Below are positions 1 through 7,976 of a DNA stretch of 64,000 nucleotides, piece after piece. Both the position numbers and the translations under genes were made by a program. This DNA is from Orrella sp037026685 (GTDB taxonomy: Bacteria > Pseudomonadota > Gammaproteobacteria > Burkholderiales > Burkholderiaceae_B). Each line of letters opens with the position of its first letter. The stretch's first letter is position 1. The stretch is taken from NCBI RefSeq assembly GCF_037026685.1, contig NZ_JBANET010000024.1, positions 5,668 through 69,667 of the forward strand, read 5' to 3'. The notes under the pieces were generated by a model. That model saw only the letters and a program-made list of their open reading frames with translations, had not been told where the DNA came from and made no database searches.

Positions 1-413
1 GAGATCACCAGGCCGCCGCACCAGCACAGGGCCGAGACCACGCCGGCCTTGCGCGGGCCGGCGCGTTCGAGCCAGCCGCCCCACAGGGCGGCCGAGCAGC
101 CCAGCAGCACGAAGAACAGGGTGTACATCCAGCCCATCGTGGAGATCTTCCAGTCGCACGAGGTGGTGAACAGCTCGGCCAGCAGGCTCATGTCGGCCGG
201 GCAGGCCAGCGGCGCCGAGCCGCCCACGGCCTTGGACAAGGGCAGCCAGAACACGGAAAAGCCATAGGCCATGCCGATGCACAGGTGGATGGCCAGGGCG
301 GCCGGGGGCACCAGCCAGCGGTTGAAGCCGGGGCCGGCGATGGTGCGTTCCTTGTCGAGAAAGCCGGCCGGGGCGGCCGGCAGGTCCAGCGTGGCGCTGC
401 TTGGTGTATTCAT
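1..413 (-). CDS. OFA-family MFS transporter (formate/oxalate antiporter type), C-terminus beyond window
   Basis: The reading frame starts with ATG at 413 (MNTPSSATLDLP) and runs off the left edge, leaving about 137 residues. A soluble N-terminus of about 30 residues is followed by hydrophobic helices; the first contains LAIHLCIGMAYGFSVFWLPL, which resembles the opening helix of the oxalate:formate antiporter (OFA) MFS family. A loop with two cysteines (ACPADM, TSCDW) precedes the second helix, as in many proteobacterial OFA members. It lies 24 bp downstream of fdsD on the same strand, so formate, oxalate or a related monocarboxylate is the inferred substrate. Most of the protein is missing, so the exact substrate cannot be judged. 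Confidence 0.75.
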   Translation of the reverse strand, partial: MNTPSSATLDLPAAPAGFLDKERTIAGPGFNRWLVPPAALAIHLCIGMAYGFSVFWLPLSKAVGGSAPLACPADMSLLAELFTTSCDWKISTMGWMYTLFFVLLGCSAALWGGWLERAGPRKAGVVSALCWCGGLVI

Positions 414-437
414 TGCTTCTCCTCGGGTACTTCGGGG

Positions 438-698
438 CTAATGCCGGTCAAGGGGGGCGGGGGCCAGGCGCTGCGCGTTGGCTTGCACCGCCTCGCGCAC
501 GCTGGGGCTCAGTTGCACGTCCTCGTGGCAGCCGTCGGGCTGGGCCGCGAGAAAGTCCAGCAGGGCCGTGCGCATGCGCGGCTCCCAGAACTTGTGGATG
601 TGGTTGGCGATGCCTTCGCGCGCCTCGTCGCGGTCGGGCAGGGCGTCGAAGAAGTCGCCGATCCGGTTGGCCATGCGGATGAGATTGCGGGTGTCCAT
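438..698 (-). CDS. fdsD: Formate dehydrogenase delta subunit FdsD
   Basis: Eighty-six residues beginning MDTRNLIRMANRIGDFF, the N-terminal pattern of the small FdsD subunit of NAD-dependent, molybdenum-containing formate dehydrogenases. It has no cofactor-binding cysteine motif. In characterised homologues FdsD is not a redox subunit but supports assembly or stability of the FdsGBA complex. It begins 6 bp after the fdhD stop, so it is the fifth gene of the fds operon, and the order fdsGBA-fdhD-fdsD is the classic fdsGBACD arrangement. Size and position fit the family well. Confidence 0.93.
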   Translation of the reverse strand: MDTRNLIRMANRIGDFFDALPDRDEAREGIANHIHKFWEPRMRTALLDFLAAQPDGCHEDVQLSPSVREAVQANAQRLAPAPLDRH

Positions 699-704
699 GG
701 GAGC

Positions 705-1580
705 TCAGTCTGTGGCGGGATCTGGTATGGGGTCGATCAGGATGCGCCCGGCGCCGGCGTACACGGTGCAGTCCTGCCCGCGCATGAAGCCCAGCAGCGC
801 CAGACCGGCCTCGTGGGCCAGCCGCGCCGCCAGGGCGGTGGGCGCCGAGACGGCGGCCAGCACGGCCGCGCCGGTATAGGCGGTCTTTTGCACCATCTCG
901 AAGCTGGCCCGGCTCGACACCACGACGATGCCCTGGCGCGGATCGCGTCCGGCCCGCGCCAGGGCGCCGACCAGCTTGTCCAGGGCGTTGTGCCGGCCCA
1001 CGTCCTCGCGCACGGACGCCAGGCGGCCCTGCGCGTCGGCCCAGGCCGCCGCATGGGTGGCGCCGGTGCGCTCGTGCAGCGACTGGCGCTCGCGCATCTG
1101 GCGCTGCACGGCCAGGATGGCCGAGAGCCGGACCGCCGGCCCCTGCGGCACCGGCCGCAGCGGGCGGACGACCTCGGACAGCGTTTCCACGCCGCACAGG
1201 CCGCAGCCGGTGCGCCCGGCCATGGCGCGGCGCCGGTCCTTGAGGCGGGCGAAGCAGGCGCTGGCGATCTCCAGCTCGACCACGATGCCTTGCGGTTCGA
1301 CGCGCAGCGCCAGGTCGCGCACGTCGCCGGCCGATTCGACGATGCCTTCGGTCAGGGAAAAGCCCAGCGCGAAGTCCTCCAGGTCGGCCGGCGTCGCCAG
1401 CAAGGTGGCATGGCTGACGCCGTTGTATTCCAGCGCGATGGGCGTTTCCTCGGCCAGGCTGTCCTGGTCCGCGCCGGCGTGCCGGCCGTCGCGCACGCGC
1501 AGCACGGGCGCCGGCACGTGCACGGGCCGCTCGGGCGCGTCGAGCGCATCGGTCTGGGGGGCGGGACGGGTCGTGGCCAT
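705..1580 (-). CDS. fdhD: Formate dehydrogenase accessory sulfurtransferase FdhD/FdsC
   Basis: A 291-residue cytoplasmic protein that transfers sulfur from a cysteine desulfurase to the molybdenum cofactor before insertion into formate dehydrogenase. The family motif GRTGCGLCG, with its sulfur-relay cysteine pair, lies near residue 120, and the later EDVGRHNALDK and SSRASFEMV blocks are also typical. I chose the ATG at 1580; an in-frame TTG at 1592 would add four residues, and neither has a strong ribosome-binding site. It starts 13 bp after the fdsA stop and is followed at once by fdsD. It corresponds to FdsC of other fds operons. Confidence 0.95.
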   Translation of the reverse strand: MATTRPAPQTDALDAPERPVHVPAPVLRVRDGRHAGADQDSLAEETPIALEYNGVSHATLLATPADLEDFALGFSLTEGIVESAGDVRDLALRVEPQGIVVELEIASACFARLKDRRRAMAGRTGCGLCGVETLSEVVRPLRPVPQGPAVRLSAILAVQRQMRERQSLHERTGATHAAAWADAQGRLASVREDVGRHNALDKLVGALARAGRDPRQGIVVVSSRASFEMVQKTAYTGAAVLAAVSAPTALAARLAHEAGLALLGFMRGQDCTVYAGAGRILIDPIPDPATD

Positions 1581-1593
1581 GGCGGTGTGCAAG

Positions 1594-4470
1594 CTATTTG
1601 CCCGCGGGCAATACGTCGGCCTCGCGGGCGCGCTCGCGCAGCAGCTTTTGCTGGATGTCGGTAAAGCGCGACCATTTGCGCTGCCATTCGGAAGGCTGCG
1701 AGACGCGCATCACCTGTACCGCGGTGACCTTGTATTCGGGGCAGTTGGTGGCCCAGTCCGAGCTGTCCGTGGTGACCACGTTCGCGCCCGACTCCGGGAA
1801 ATGGAAGGTGGTGTATACCACGCCCGGCTGCACCCGGTCGGTGATCGTGGCGCGCAGCACCGTCTCGCCCGCGCGGCTTTGCACGCCCACCCAGTCGCCT
1901 TCGGCCACGCCGCGGTCCTCGGCGTCCTGCGGGTGCATCTCCAGCACGTCCTCGTCGTGCCACAGCACGTTGGGCGTGCGGCGCGTCTGCGCGCCCACGT
2001 TGTATTGCGACAGGATGCGGCCCGTGGTCAGCAGCAGCGGGAAGCGGCGCGTGGCGCGCTCGTCCGAGGGCACGTATTGCGTGATCATGAACTTGCCCTT
2101 GCCGCGCACGAACTGGTCCACGTGCATGATGGGCGTGCCCTCGGGCGCCTGCTCGTTGCAGGGCCATTGCAGGCTGCCCAGCCGGTCCAGCTTTTCGTAG
2201 GACACGCCGGCGAAGGTCGGCGTCAGGCGCGCGATCTCGTCCATGATCTCGGACGGGTGCGAATAGTGCATGGGATAGCCCAGCGCATTGGCCAGCGCCA
2301 TGGTGATCTCCCAGTCGGCCATGCCGTTGCGCGGCTCCATCACCTTGCGCACGCGCGAGATGCGCCGCTCGGCGTTGGTGAAGGTGCCGTCCTTCTCCAG
2401 GAAGGAGGAGCCGGGCAGGAACACGTGCGCGTACTTGGCCGTCTCGTTCAGGAACAGGTCCTGCACCACGATGCATTCCATGGCCGAGAGCGCCTGGGCC
2501 ACGTGCTGGGTGTTGGGATCGGACTGCACGAGATCCTCGCCCTGGCAGTACAGGCCCTTGAACGTGCCGCCCAGCGCCGCGTCGAACATGTTGGGGATGC
2601 GCAGGCCCGGCTCGGGCTGCAGGCGCACGCCCCAGTCTGCCTCGAATTGCGCGCGCACCTGCGCATCGGAGATGTGGCGGTAGCCCGGCAGCTCGTGCGG
2701 GAACGAGCCCATGTCGCAGGAGCCTTGCACGTTGTTCTGGCCGCGCAGCGGATTGACGCCCACGCCCTCGCGGCCGACGTTGCCGGTGGCCATCGCCAGG
2801 TTGGCGATGGCCATGACGGTGGTCGAACCCTGGCTGTGCTCGGTCACGCCCAATCCGTAATAGATGGCGCCGTTGCCGCCGGTGGCGAACAGGCGCGCGG
2901 CGCCGCGCACCGCCTCGGCGGGCACGCCGGTGATCTCGGCCGTGGCCTCGGGCGAATTGGCCGGGCGCGAGACGAACTCGCGCCACTGCGCGAAGGCCGG
3001 CGCCTCGCAGCGTTCGGCCACGAAGGCCTCGTCGACCAGGCCTTCGGTGGCGATCACATGGGCCAGGGCCGTCAGCAGCGCCACGTTGGTGCCCGGGCGC
3101 AGCTGCAGGTGGTAGTCGGCGCGGATATGGGGCGAGCTGACCAGCTCGATGCGGCGCGGGTCGATCACGATCAGCCGCGCGCCCTGGCGCAGCCGGCGCT
3201 TCAGGCGCGAGGCGAACACCGGGTGGCCGCTGCTGGGGTTGGCGCCCATCACGATCACCACGTCGGTCTTCATCACCGAGTCGAAGGTCTGGGTGCCGGC
3301 CGACTCGCCCAGCGTCTGCTTCAGGCCGTAGCCGGTGGGCGAGTGGCAAACCCGCGCGCAGGTGTCCACGTTGTTGGTGTTGAAGGCCGCGCGCACCAGT
3401 TTTTGCACCAGCCAGGTCTCTTCGTTGGTGCAGCGCGAGGAGGTGATGCCGCCCACGGCGTCGCGCCCGTAGGTTTGCTGGATGCGGCGGAACTGCCCGG
3501 CCGCGTAGGCGATGGCCTCTTCCCAGGAAACCTCGCGCCAGGGGTCGCTGATGCTGGCCCGGATCATGGGCGTGAGCACGCGTTCCTTGTGGGTGGCGTA
3601 GCCCCAGGCGAAACGTCCCTTGACGCAGGAATGGCCGCGGTTGGCGCGGCCTTCCTTCCAGGGCGTCATGCGCACCACCTGCTGGCCTTTCATTTCGGCC
3701 TTGAAGCCGCAGCCCACGCCGCAATAGGCGCAGGTGGTGATCACCGAATGCTCGGGCTGGCCCAGCTCGATGACGGACTTCTCCTGCAGCGTGGCGGTGG
3801 GGCAGGCCTGCACGCAGGCGCCGCAGGAGACGCATTCGCTTTGCAGGAAGGACTCGTTTTGCCCGGCCGCCACGCGCGAGTCGAAGCCCTTGCCCGAGAT
3901 GGTCAGCGCGAAGGTGCCCTGCGTTTCTTCGCAGGCGCGCACGCAGCGGCTGCAGACGATGCACTTGCTGGCGTCGTAGGTGAAGTAGGGGTTCGAGTCG
4001 TCCGGCGCGTCGTCCAGGTGGTTGGCGCCCTCGAAGCCGTAGCGCACGTTGCGCAGCCCCACCACGCCGGCCATGTCCTGCAGCTCGCAGTCGCCGTTGG
4101 CCGGGCAGGTCAGGCAGTCCAGCGGATGGTCGGAGATGTACAGCTCCATCACGCCGCGGCGCAGCGCACGCAGCTTGTCGTTTTCGGTGGCGACCACCAT
4201 GCCCTCCTCGACGGGCGTGGTGCACGAGGCGGGATAGCCCCGCCTGCCTTCGATCTGCACCAGGCACAGCCTACAGGAGCCGAAGGCCTGCAGGCTGTCG
4301 GTGGCGCACAGCTTGGGAATGTTGATGCCCGCCAGCGCGGCCGCGCGCAGGATCGAGGTGCCGGCCGGCACGCGCACGCACTGGCCGTCGATGCGCAGGG
4401 TCACCTGGGTTTCGGATTGCACGGCGGGCGTGCCCAGGTCGCGCTCGCGTTTGACGACGGTTTCCAGCAT
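1594..4470 (-). CDS. fdsA: NAD-dependent formate dehydrogenase alpha subunit FdsA (Mo-bisPGD catalytic subunit)
   Basis: A 958-residue catalytic subunit oxidising formate to CO2. In order it shows an N-terminal [2Fe-2S] ferredoxin-like domain (CRLCLVQIEG and nearby cysteines), a His/Cys cluster segment, two [4Fe-4S] motifs (CIVCSRCVRACEE, CVSCGACVQACP), a further CAYCGVGCGF cluster, and then the molybdopterin domains with CARVCHSPT near residue 375, whose second cysteine is the expected Mo ligand. Length matches FdsA of Cupriavidus and Rhodobacter (about 958). The open frame continues far upstream, but MLETVVKRERD at 4470 follows a GGAGAC ribosome-binding site and comes after the fdsB stop. 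Confidence 0.97.
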   Translation of the reverse strand: MLETVVKRERDLGTPAVQSETQVTLRIDGQCVRVPAGTSILRAAALAGINIPKLCATDSLQAFGSCRLCLVQIEGRRGYPASCTTPVEEGMVVATENDKLRALRRGVMELYISDHPLDCLTCPANGDCELQDMAGVVGLRNVRYGFEGANHLDDAPDDSNPYFTYDASKCIVCSRCVRACEETQGTFALTISGKGFDSRVAAGQNESFLQSECVSCGACVQACPTATLQEKSVIELGQPEHSVITTCAYCGVGCGFKAEMKGQQVVRMTPWKEGRANRGHSCVKGRFAWGYATHKERVLTPMIRASISDPWREVSWEEAIAYAAGQFRRIQQTYGRDAVGGITSSRCTNEETWLVQKLVRAAFNTNNVDTCARVCHSPTGYGLKQTLGESAGTQTFDSVMKTDVVIVMGANPSSGHPVFASRLKRRLRQGARLIVIDPRRIELVSSPHIRADYHLQLRPGTNVALLTALAHVIATEGLVDEAFVAERCEAPAFAQWREFVSRPANSPEATAEITGVPAEAVRGAARLFATGGNGAIYYGLGVTEHSQGSTTVMAIANLAMATGNVGREGVGVNPLRGQNNVQGSCDMGSFPHELPGYRHISDAQVRAQFEADWGVRLQPEPGLRIPNMFDAALGGTFKGLYCQGEDLVQSDPNTQHVAQALSAMECIVVQDLFLNETAKYAHVFLPGSSFLEKDGTFTNAERRISRVRKVMEPRNGMADWEITMALANALGYPMHYSHPSEIMDEIARLTPTFAGVSYEKLDRLGSLQWPCNEQAPEGTPIMHVDQFVRGKGKFMITQYVPSDERATRRFPLLLTTGRILSQYNVGAQTRRTPNVLWHDEDVLEMHPQDAEDRGVAEGDWVGVQSRAGETVLRATITDRVQPGVVYTTFHFPESGANVVTTDSSDWATNCPEYKVTAVQVMRVSQPSEWQRKWSRFTDIQQKLLRERAREADVLPAGK

Positions 4471-4514
4471 GCCTGTCTCCTTTGCCGGCCTTGGCGGCCT
4501 GTCTTGGGCGCCGC

Positions 4515-6101
4515 TTACGCGGGCTGCGCGCTGGCGCGCGCGGTTGCGGGAATCCCGAAATCCTCGGGGAAGTGCTCTAGCGCCGATAGCACCGGATAGG
4601 GCGTCATGCCGCCCAGGGCGCACAACGAGCCGCCCAGCATGGTGTCGCACAGGTCGCGCAGCAGCGCGACGTTCTGTTCGCGCTCGCGGCCGTCGCGGAT
4701 GCGGTCGATGACCTCGGCGCCGCGCGTCGAGCCGATGCGGCAGGGCGTGCACTTGCCGCAGGACTCGACGGCGCAGAAGGTCATGGCATAGCGGGCCATG
4801 TGCGACATGTCCACGGTGTCGTCGAAGGCCACCAGCCCGCCGTGGCCGATCATGGCCGACACCGCCGCATAGGCCTCGTAGTCCAGCGGGATGTCCCATT
4901 GCGATTCGGGCAGGTAGGCGCCCAGCGGGCCGCCGACCTGCACCGCGCGCAGCGGCCGGCCCGAGGCGCTGCCGCCGCCGTAGTCGTAGAGCAGTTCGCG
5001 CAGGGTCAGGCCGAAGGCCTTCTCGACCAGCCCGCCCTGCTTGATGTTGCCGGCCAGCTGGAAGGGCAGGGTGCCGCGCGAGCGGCCCATGCCGTAGTCG
5101 CGGTAGGCGGCATGGCCCTGGGCCAGGATGATGGGCACCGAGGCCAGGGTGATGACGTTGTTGACCACCGTGGGCTGGCCGAACAGGCCCTGGACCGCCG
5201 GCAGCGGCGGCTTGGCCCGCACCATGCCGCGCTTGCCCTCCAGGCTTTCGAGCAGCGAGGTTTCCTCGCCGCAGATGTAGGCGCCCGCGCCCACGCGCAC
5301 CTGCAGGGTGAAGCCGCGCCCGCTGCCCAGGATGTCCGGTCCCAGCCAGCCGGCCTGCGTGGCCAGGGCGATGGCCTGGCGCAGCGTGGCGATGGCGTGC
5401 GGATACTCGGAACGCACGTAGACGTAGCCCTGCGTGGCGCCGGTGGCCAGGCCCGCGATCGCCATGCCCTCGATCAGCACGTAGGGATCGCCTTCCATCA
5501 GCAGCCGGTCGGAGAACGTGCCCGAATCGCCTTCGTCGGCGTTGCACACCACGTACTTGCGCTGGCCGGCGGCGGCCAGCACGGTCTTCCACTTGATGCC
5601 GGCCGGGAAGGCCGCGCCGCCGCGCCCGCGCAGGCCCGACTGCACGACCTCCTCGACGATGGCGGCCGGCGCCATCTCCAGCGCGCGCCGCAGGCCTTGC
5701 AGGCCGCCGTGGGCCTGGTAGTCGTCCAGCGAAAGCGGGTCGGTCACGCCTACCCGCGCGAAGGTCAGGCGCTCCTGGTTCTTCAGATAGGGGATGGCCT
5801 CGGTCGGGCCCTGCGCCAGCCGGTGGCGCGCGGCGGCCGGGCCGTCCTGCAGCCAGTCCGCCTCGAACAGGCCCGGCACGTCCTGGACCTGCACCGGCCC
5901 GTAGGCCACGCGGCCACGCGGCGTCTGCACTTCGACCAGGGGTTCGAGCCACAGCAGCCCGCGCGAGCCGTTGCGCACGATGCGCACGGCCTGGCCGCGC
6001 CGGGCGGCCTCGGCGGCGATGGCCTGGGCGAGCTCGTCGGCGCCCACCGCCAGCGCGGCGGCATCGCGGGGGACGTAAAGGGTAGGGATGGGCTGGGACA
6101 T
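4515..6101 (-). CDS. fdsB: Formate dehydrogenase beta subunit FdsB (NuoF-like, FMN/NADH binding)
   Basis: A 528-residue diaphorase subunit passing electrons from the iron-sulfur clusters of FdsA to NAD+ through FMN. The first ~110 residues are a thioredoxin-like ferredoxin domain lacking clear cluster cysteines. The NuoF-type core follows, with the flavin/nucleotide-binding GLRGRGGAAFPAGIKW, and near the C-terminus the [4Fe-4S] motif ESCGKCTPCRIG. ATG 6101 (MSQPIPTLYV) was chosen because it follows a GGAGA site and sits 10 bp after the fdsG stop. Length and domains match FdsB of the FdsGBA complex. Confidence 0.96.
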   Translation of the reverse strand: MSQPIPTLYVPRDAAALAVGADELAQAIAAEAARRGQAVRIVRNGSRGLLWLEPLVEVQTPRGRVAYGPVQVQDVPGLFEADWLQDGPAAARHRLAQGPTEAIPYLKNQERLTFARVGVTDPLSLDDYQAHGGLQGLRRALEMAPAAIVEEVVQSGLRGRGGAAFPAGIKWKTVLAAAGQRKYVVCNADEGDSGTFSDRLLMEGDPYVLIEGMAIAGLATGATQGYVYVRSEYPHAIATLRQAIALATQAGWLGPDILGSGRGFTLQVRVGAGAYICGEETSLLESLEGKRGMVRAKPPLPAVQGLFGQPTVVNNVITLASVPIILAQGHAAYRDYGMGRSRGTLPFQLAGNIKQGGLVEKAFGLTLRELLYDYGGGSASGRPLRAVQVGGPLGAYLPESQWDIPLDYEAYAAVSAMIGHGGLVAFDDTVDMSHMARYAMTFCAVESCGKCTPCRIGSTRGAEVIDRIRDGREREQNVALLRDLCDTMLGGSLCALGGMTPYPVLSALEHFPEDFGIPATARASAQPA

Positions 6102-6111
6102 GCCGGTCTCC

Positions 6112-6687
6112 TCAGGCGTGCGCCGCGGCCGACGCATCGGCCAGCAGGCGGTCCAGCTTGTCGGCCGTCAGCCGGGCATGGGGCTTGCCGTCCAGCATGG
6201 CCGAGGGCGATTGCGCGCACAGGCCCAGGCAATACACGGGCTCGAGGGTGACGCGGCCGTCGGGCGTGGTCTGGTGAAAGTCGCAGCCCAGCACCTTGCG
6301 CGCGTGCTCGGCCAGCGCTTGGGCGCCGCGCGACTGGCAGGCCTCGGCGCGGCACAGCGCCAGCACGTGGCGTCCGGGCGGCTCGGTGCGCAGGTGCGGG
6401 TAGAAGCTCACCACGCCGTGCACCTCGGCGCGCGAGAGATTCAAGGCATCGGCCAGCGGCTGCACCGTCTCGGGCGGAATACAGCCCAGCTCTTCCTGCA
6501 GCGCATGCAGGATGGGCAGCAGCGGGCCTTCGGTGCCGCGGTGGTGCTCGACGATGCGCAAGGCGGCCTGCACCGCCGGGCTGGGCGGCGGCAGGCGGGC
6601 CCCGGCGGGCTGCGCGTGCGCGCTGCGCGCGCCGCCCGTGGAAGCCGGGTTGGCCGAGGCCGGGCGCAAGGGGGCAGGGGAGGACAT
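6112..6687 (-). CDS. fdsG: Formate dehydrogenase gamma subunit FdsG (NuoE-like)
   Basis: A 191-residue NuoE-like subunit carrying one [2Fe-2S] cluster. The cysteine ligands appear as LCRAEACQS and, about 35 residues later, VYCLGLCAQ. The first ~35 residues are low-complexity Ala/Pro/Ser and probably disordered. ATG 6687 is preceded by AAAGGAG at good spacing; an in-frame start further upstream would read into the promoter region. It is the first gene of the fds operon and is divergent from the ModE-like regulator, so its upstream region is the likely operon promoter. Confidence 0.95.
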   Translation of the reverse strand: MSSPAPLRPASANPASTGGARSAHAQPAGARLPPPSPAVQAALRIVEHHRGTEGPLLPILHALQEELGCIPPETVQPLADALNLSRAEVHGVVSFYPHLRTEPPGRHVLALCRAEACQSRGAQALAEHARKVLGCDFHQTTPDGRVTLEPVYCLGLCAQSPSAMLDGKPHARLTADKLDRLLADASAAAHA

Positions 6688-6854
6688 GGTGCACGCTCCT
6701 TTGGGTGGCGGGCCCGTGCCTTGCAGGCTGGCGGGCTCCGGACTATTATGTTTTTTATCGCATATATTTTTGCCGCCCATCTCCTGGCAGGCCAGGAAGC
6801 CGGCGGGTTGCGCATACTCTAATCCTCGAATTCGGCCTGCTCAATAAGAAATAA
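6688..6854. promoter_or_regulatory. Divergent promoter region between fdsG and the ModE-like regulator
   Basis: This 167-bp gap separates two divergent start codons and contains an AT-rich island (6746-6772) unusual for the window. The motif CGCATA occurs twice in the same orientation, at 6759-6764 and again near 6813. The first copy is followed by TATTTTT. These are candidate contacts for the adjacent regulator or parts of a promoter. No exact ModE consensus palindrome is visible. Confidence 0.45.
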
Positions 6855-7958
6855 ATGACATATAAATTCCGTGTCGGCCTGCGTCCCGAATGGCTGCTTT
6901 CCGGACCCGGCCAGGACAGCGTGCCGCTGCAGGAAGTCCTTGCCCTGCTGGCGGCCATCGATGCGACCGGCCATATCGCCGGCGCCTGCAAGGCCTGCGG
7001 CCTGTCGTACCGCCATGCCTGGGGCGTGCTGCGCAAGTTCGAGGAAAGCTTCGGCACGGCGCTGCTGATCACGCGGCGGCGCCAGGGCACCAAGCTCTCG
7101 CCGTTCGCGCAGCGCCTGCTGTGGGCCAACCGCCGCATCGATGCGCGGCTCATGCCCACGCTGGAAAGCCTGGCATCCGAGCTGCAGGAAGAGCTCGAGC
7201 GCCTGCTGCCCGAGGCCGGCCCGCACCTGCGGCTGCACGCCAGCCACGGCTTTGCCGTCGAAGCCCTGATGCAGCACATGAGCGGCAGGACGCCAGGGCT
7301 GGAGCTGCGCTATCGCACCGCCATCGAGGCGCTGGCCTCGCTCGAGCGCGGCGAATGCGACCTGGCGGGCTTTCAGGTGCCGCTGGGCGAATTCGAGGCA
7401 CCCATCATGGCGCGCTACGCGCAATGGCTGGACATGCAGGACTATCGGCTGATCCACCTGGCGGTGCGCAATACCGGCTTGTTCGTCGAGGCGGGCAACC
7501 CCAAGCGGATCCGCGGCATCGCCGACCTGGCCCGTCCCGACGTGCGCTTCGTCAACCGCCAGATCGGCTCGAGCACGCGCTACCTGGTCAGCCTGCTGCT
7601 CGAACGGGCCGGCATTCCGATCAGCGCGGTGCAGGGATACGAGACCAACGAATTCACGCACATGGCCATCGCCGCGCACATCGCCAGCGGCATGGCCGAT
7701 ACCGGTGTGGGCGTGGAGACCGCGGCCTGCCGCTTCGGGCTGGATTTCATCCCGCTGGTGCGCGAGCGCTATTTCTTCGCCATCCGCCAGTCCAGCCTGG
7801 ATACGCCGGCCATGCAGGACCTGCTGCACATCATGCGCGGGCCCGAGTACGTGGGCTACGTGCAGCAGCTGGTCGGCTACGACGCCAGCCATACCGGGCA
7901 GCTGCAGACGCTGGAGCAGGCCTTCGGAAAGCTGCCGGACGCCGGCGGGCGCGCGTAG
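6855..7958 (+). CDS. Transcriptional regulator: ModE-type winged HTH plus periplasmic-binding-protein-like sensor
   Basis: A 367-residue one-component regulator. Residues ~20-110 form a ModE/LysR-type winged helix: LAAIDATGHIAGACKACGLS then YRHAWGVLRKFEESFG, and a wing ending TKLSPFAQRLL. Residues ~125-345 look like a type-2 periplasmic-binding domain of the molybdate-binding-like kind (LHASHGFAVEAL, GSSTRYLVSLLLE, TGVGVETAA). It is divergent from fdsGBACD and followed by moaA 18 bp downstream. The inferred role is control of formate dehydrogenase and cofactor genes in response to molybdate, formate or a cofactor intermediate. The ligand cannot be read from the sequence. Confidence 0.85.
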   Translation: MTYKFRVGLRPEWLLSGPGQDSVPLQEVLALLAAIDATGHIAGACKACGLSYRHAWGVLRKFEESFGTALLITRRRQGTKLSPFAQRLLWANRRIDARLMPTLESLASELQEELERLLPEAGPHLRLHASHGFAVEALMQHMSGRTPGLELRYRTAIEALASLERGECDLAGFQVPLGEFEAPIMARYAQWLDMQDYRLIHLAVRNTGLFVEAGNPKRIRGIADLARPDVRFVNRQIGSSTRYLVSLLLERAGIPISAVQGYETNEFTHMAIAAHIASGMADTGVGVETAACRFGLDFIPLVRERYFFAIRQSSLDTPAMQDLLHIMRGPEYVGYVQQLVGYDASHTGQLQTLEQAFGKLPDAGGRA

Positions 7959-7976
7959 CGCGCCGGAGCCATTATC

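Noticed and set aside
285..4599. Very long open frames on the plus strand opposite the fds operon
   Set aside because: They lie antisense to well-recognised genes, have skewed Ala/Arg/Gly composition and no family likeness; high GC content produces such frames.
7959..7976. Molybdenum cofactor riboswitch before moaA
   Set aside because: Only 18 bp separate the regulator from moaA, too short for such an element.
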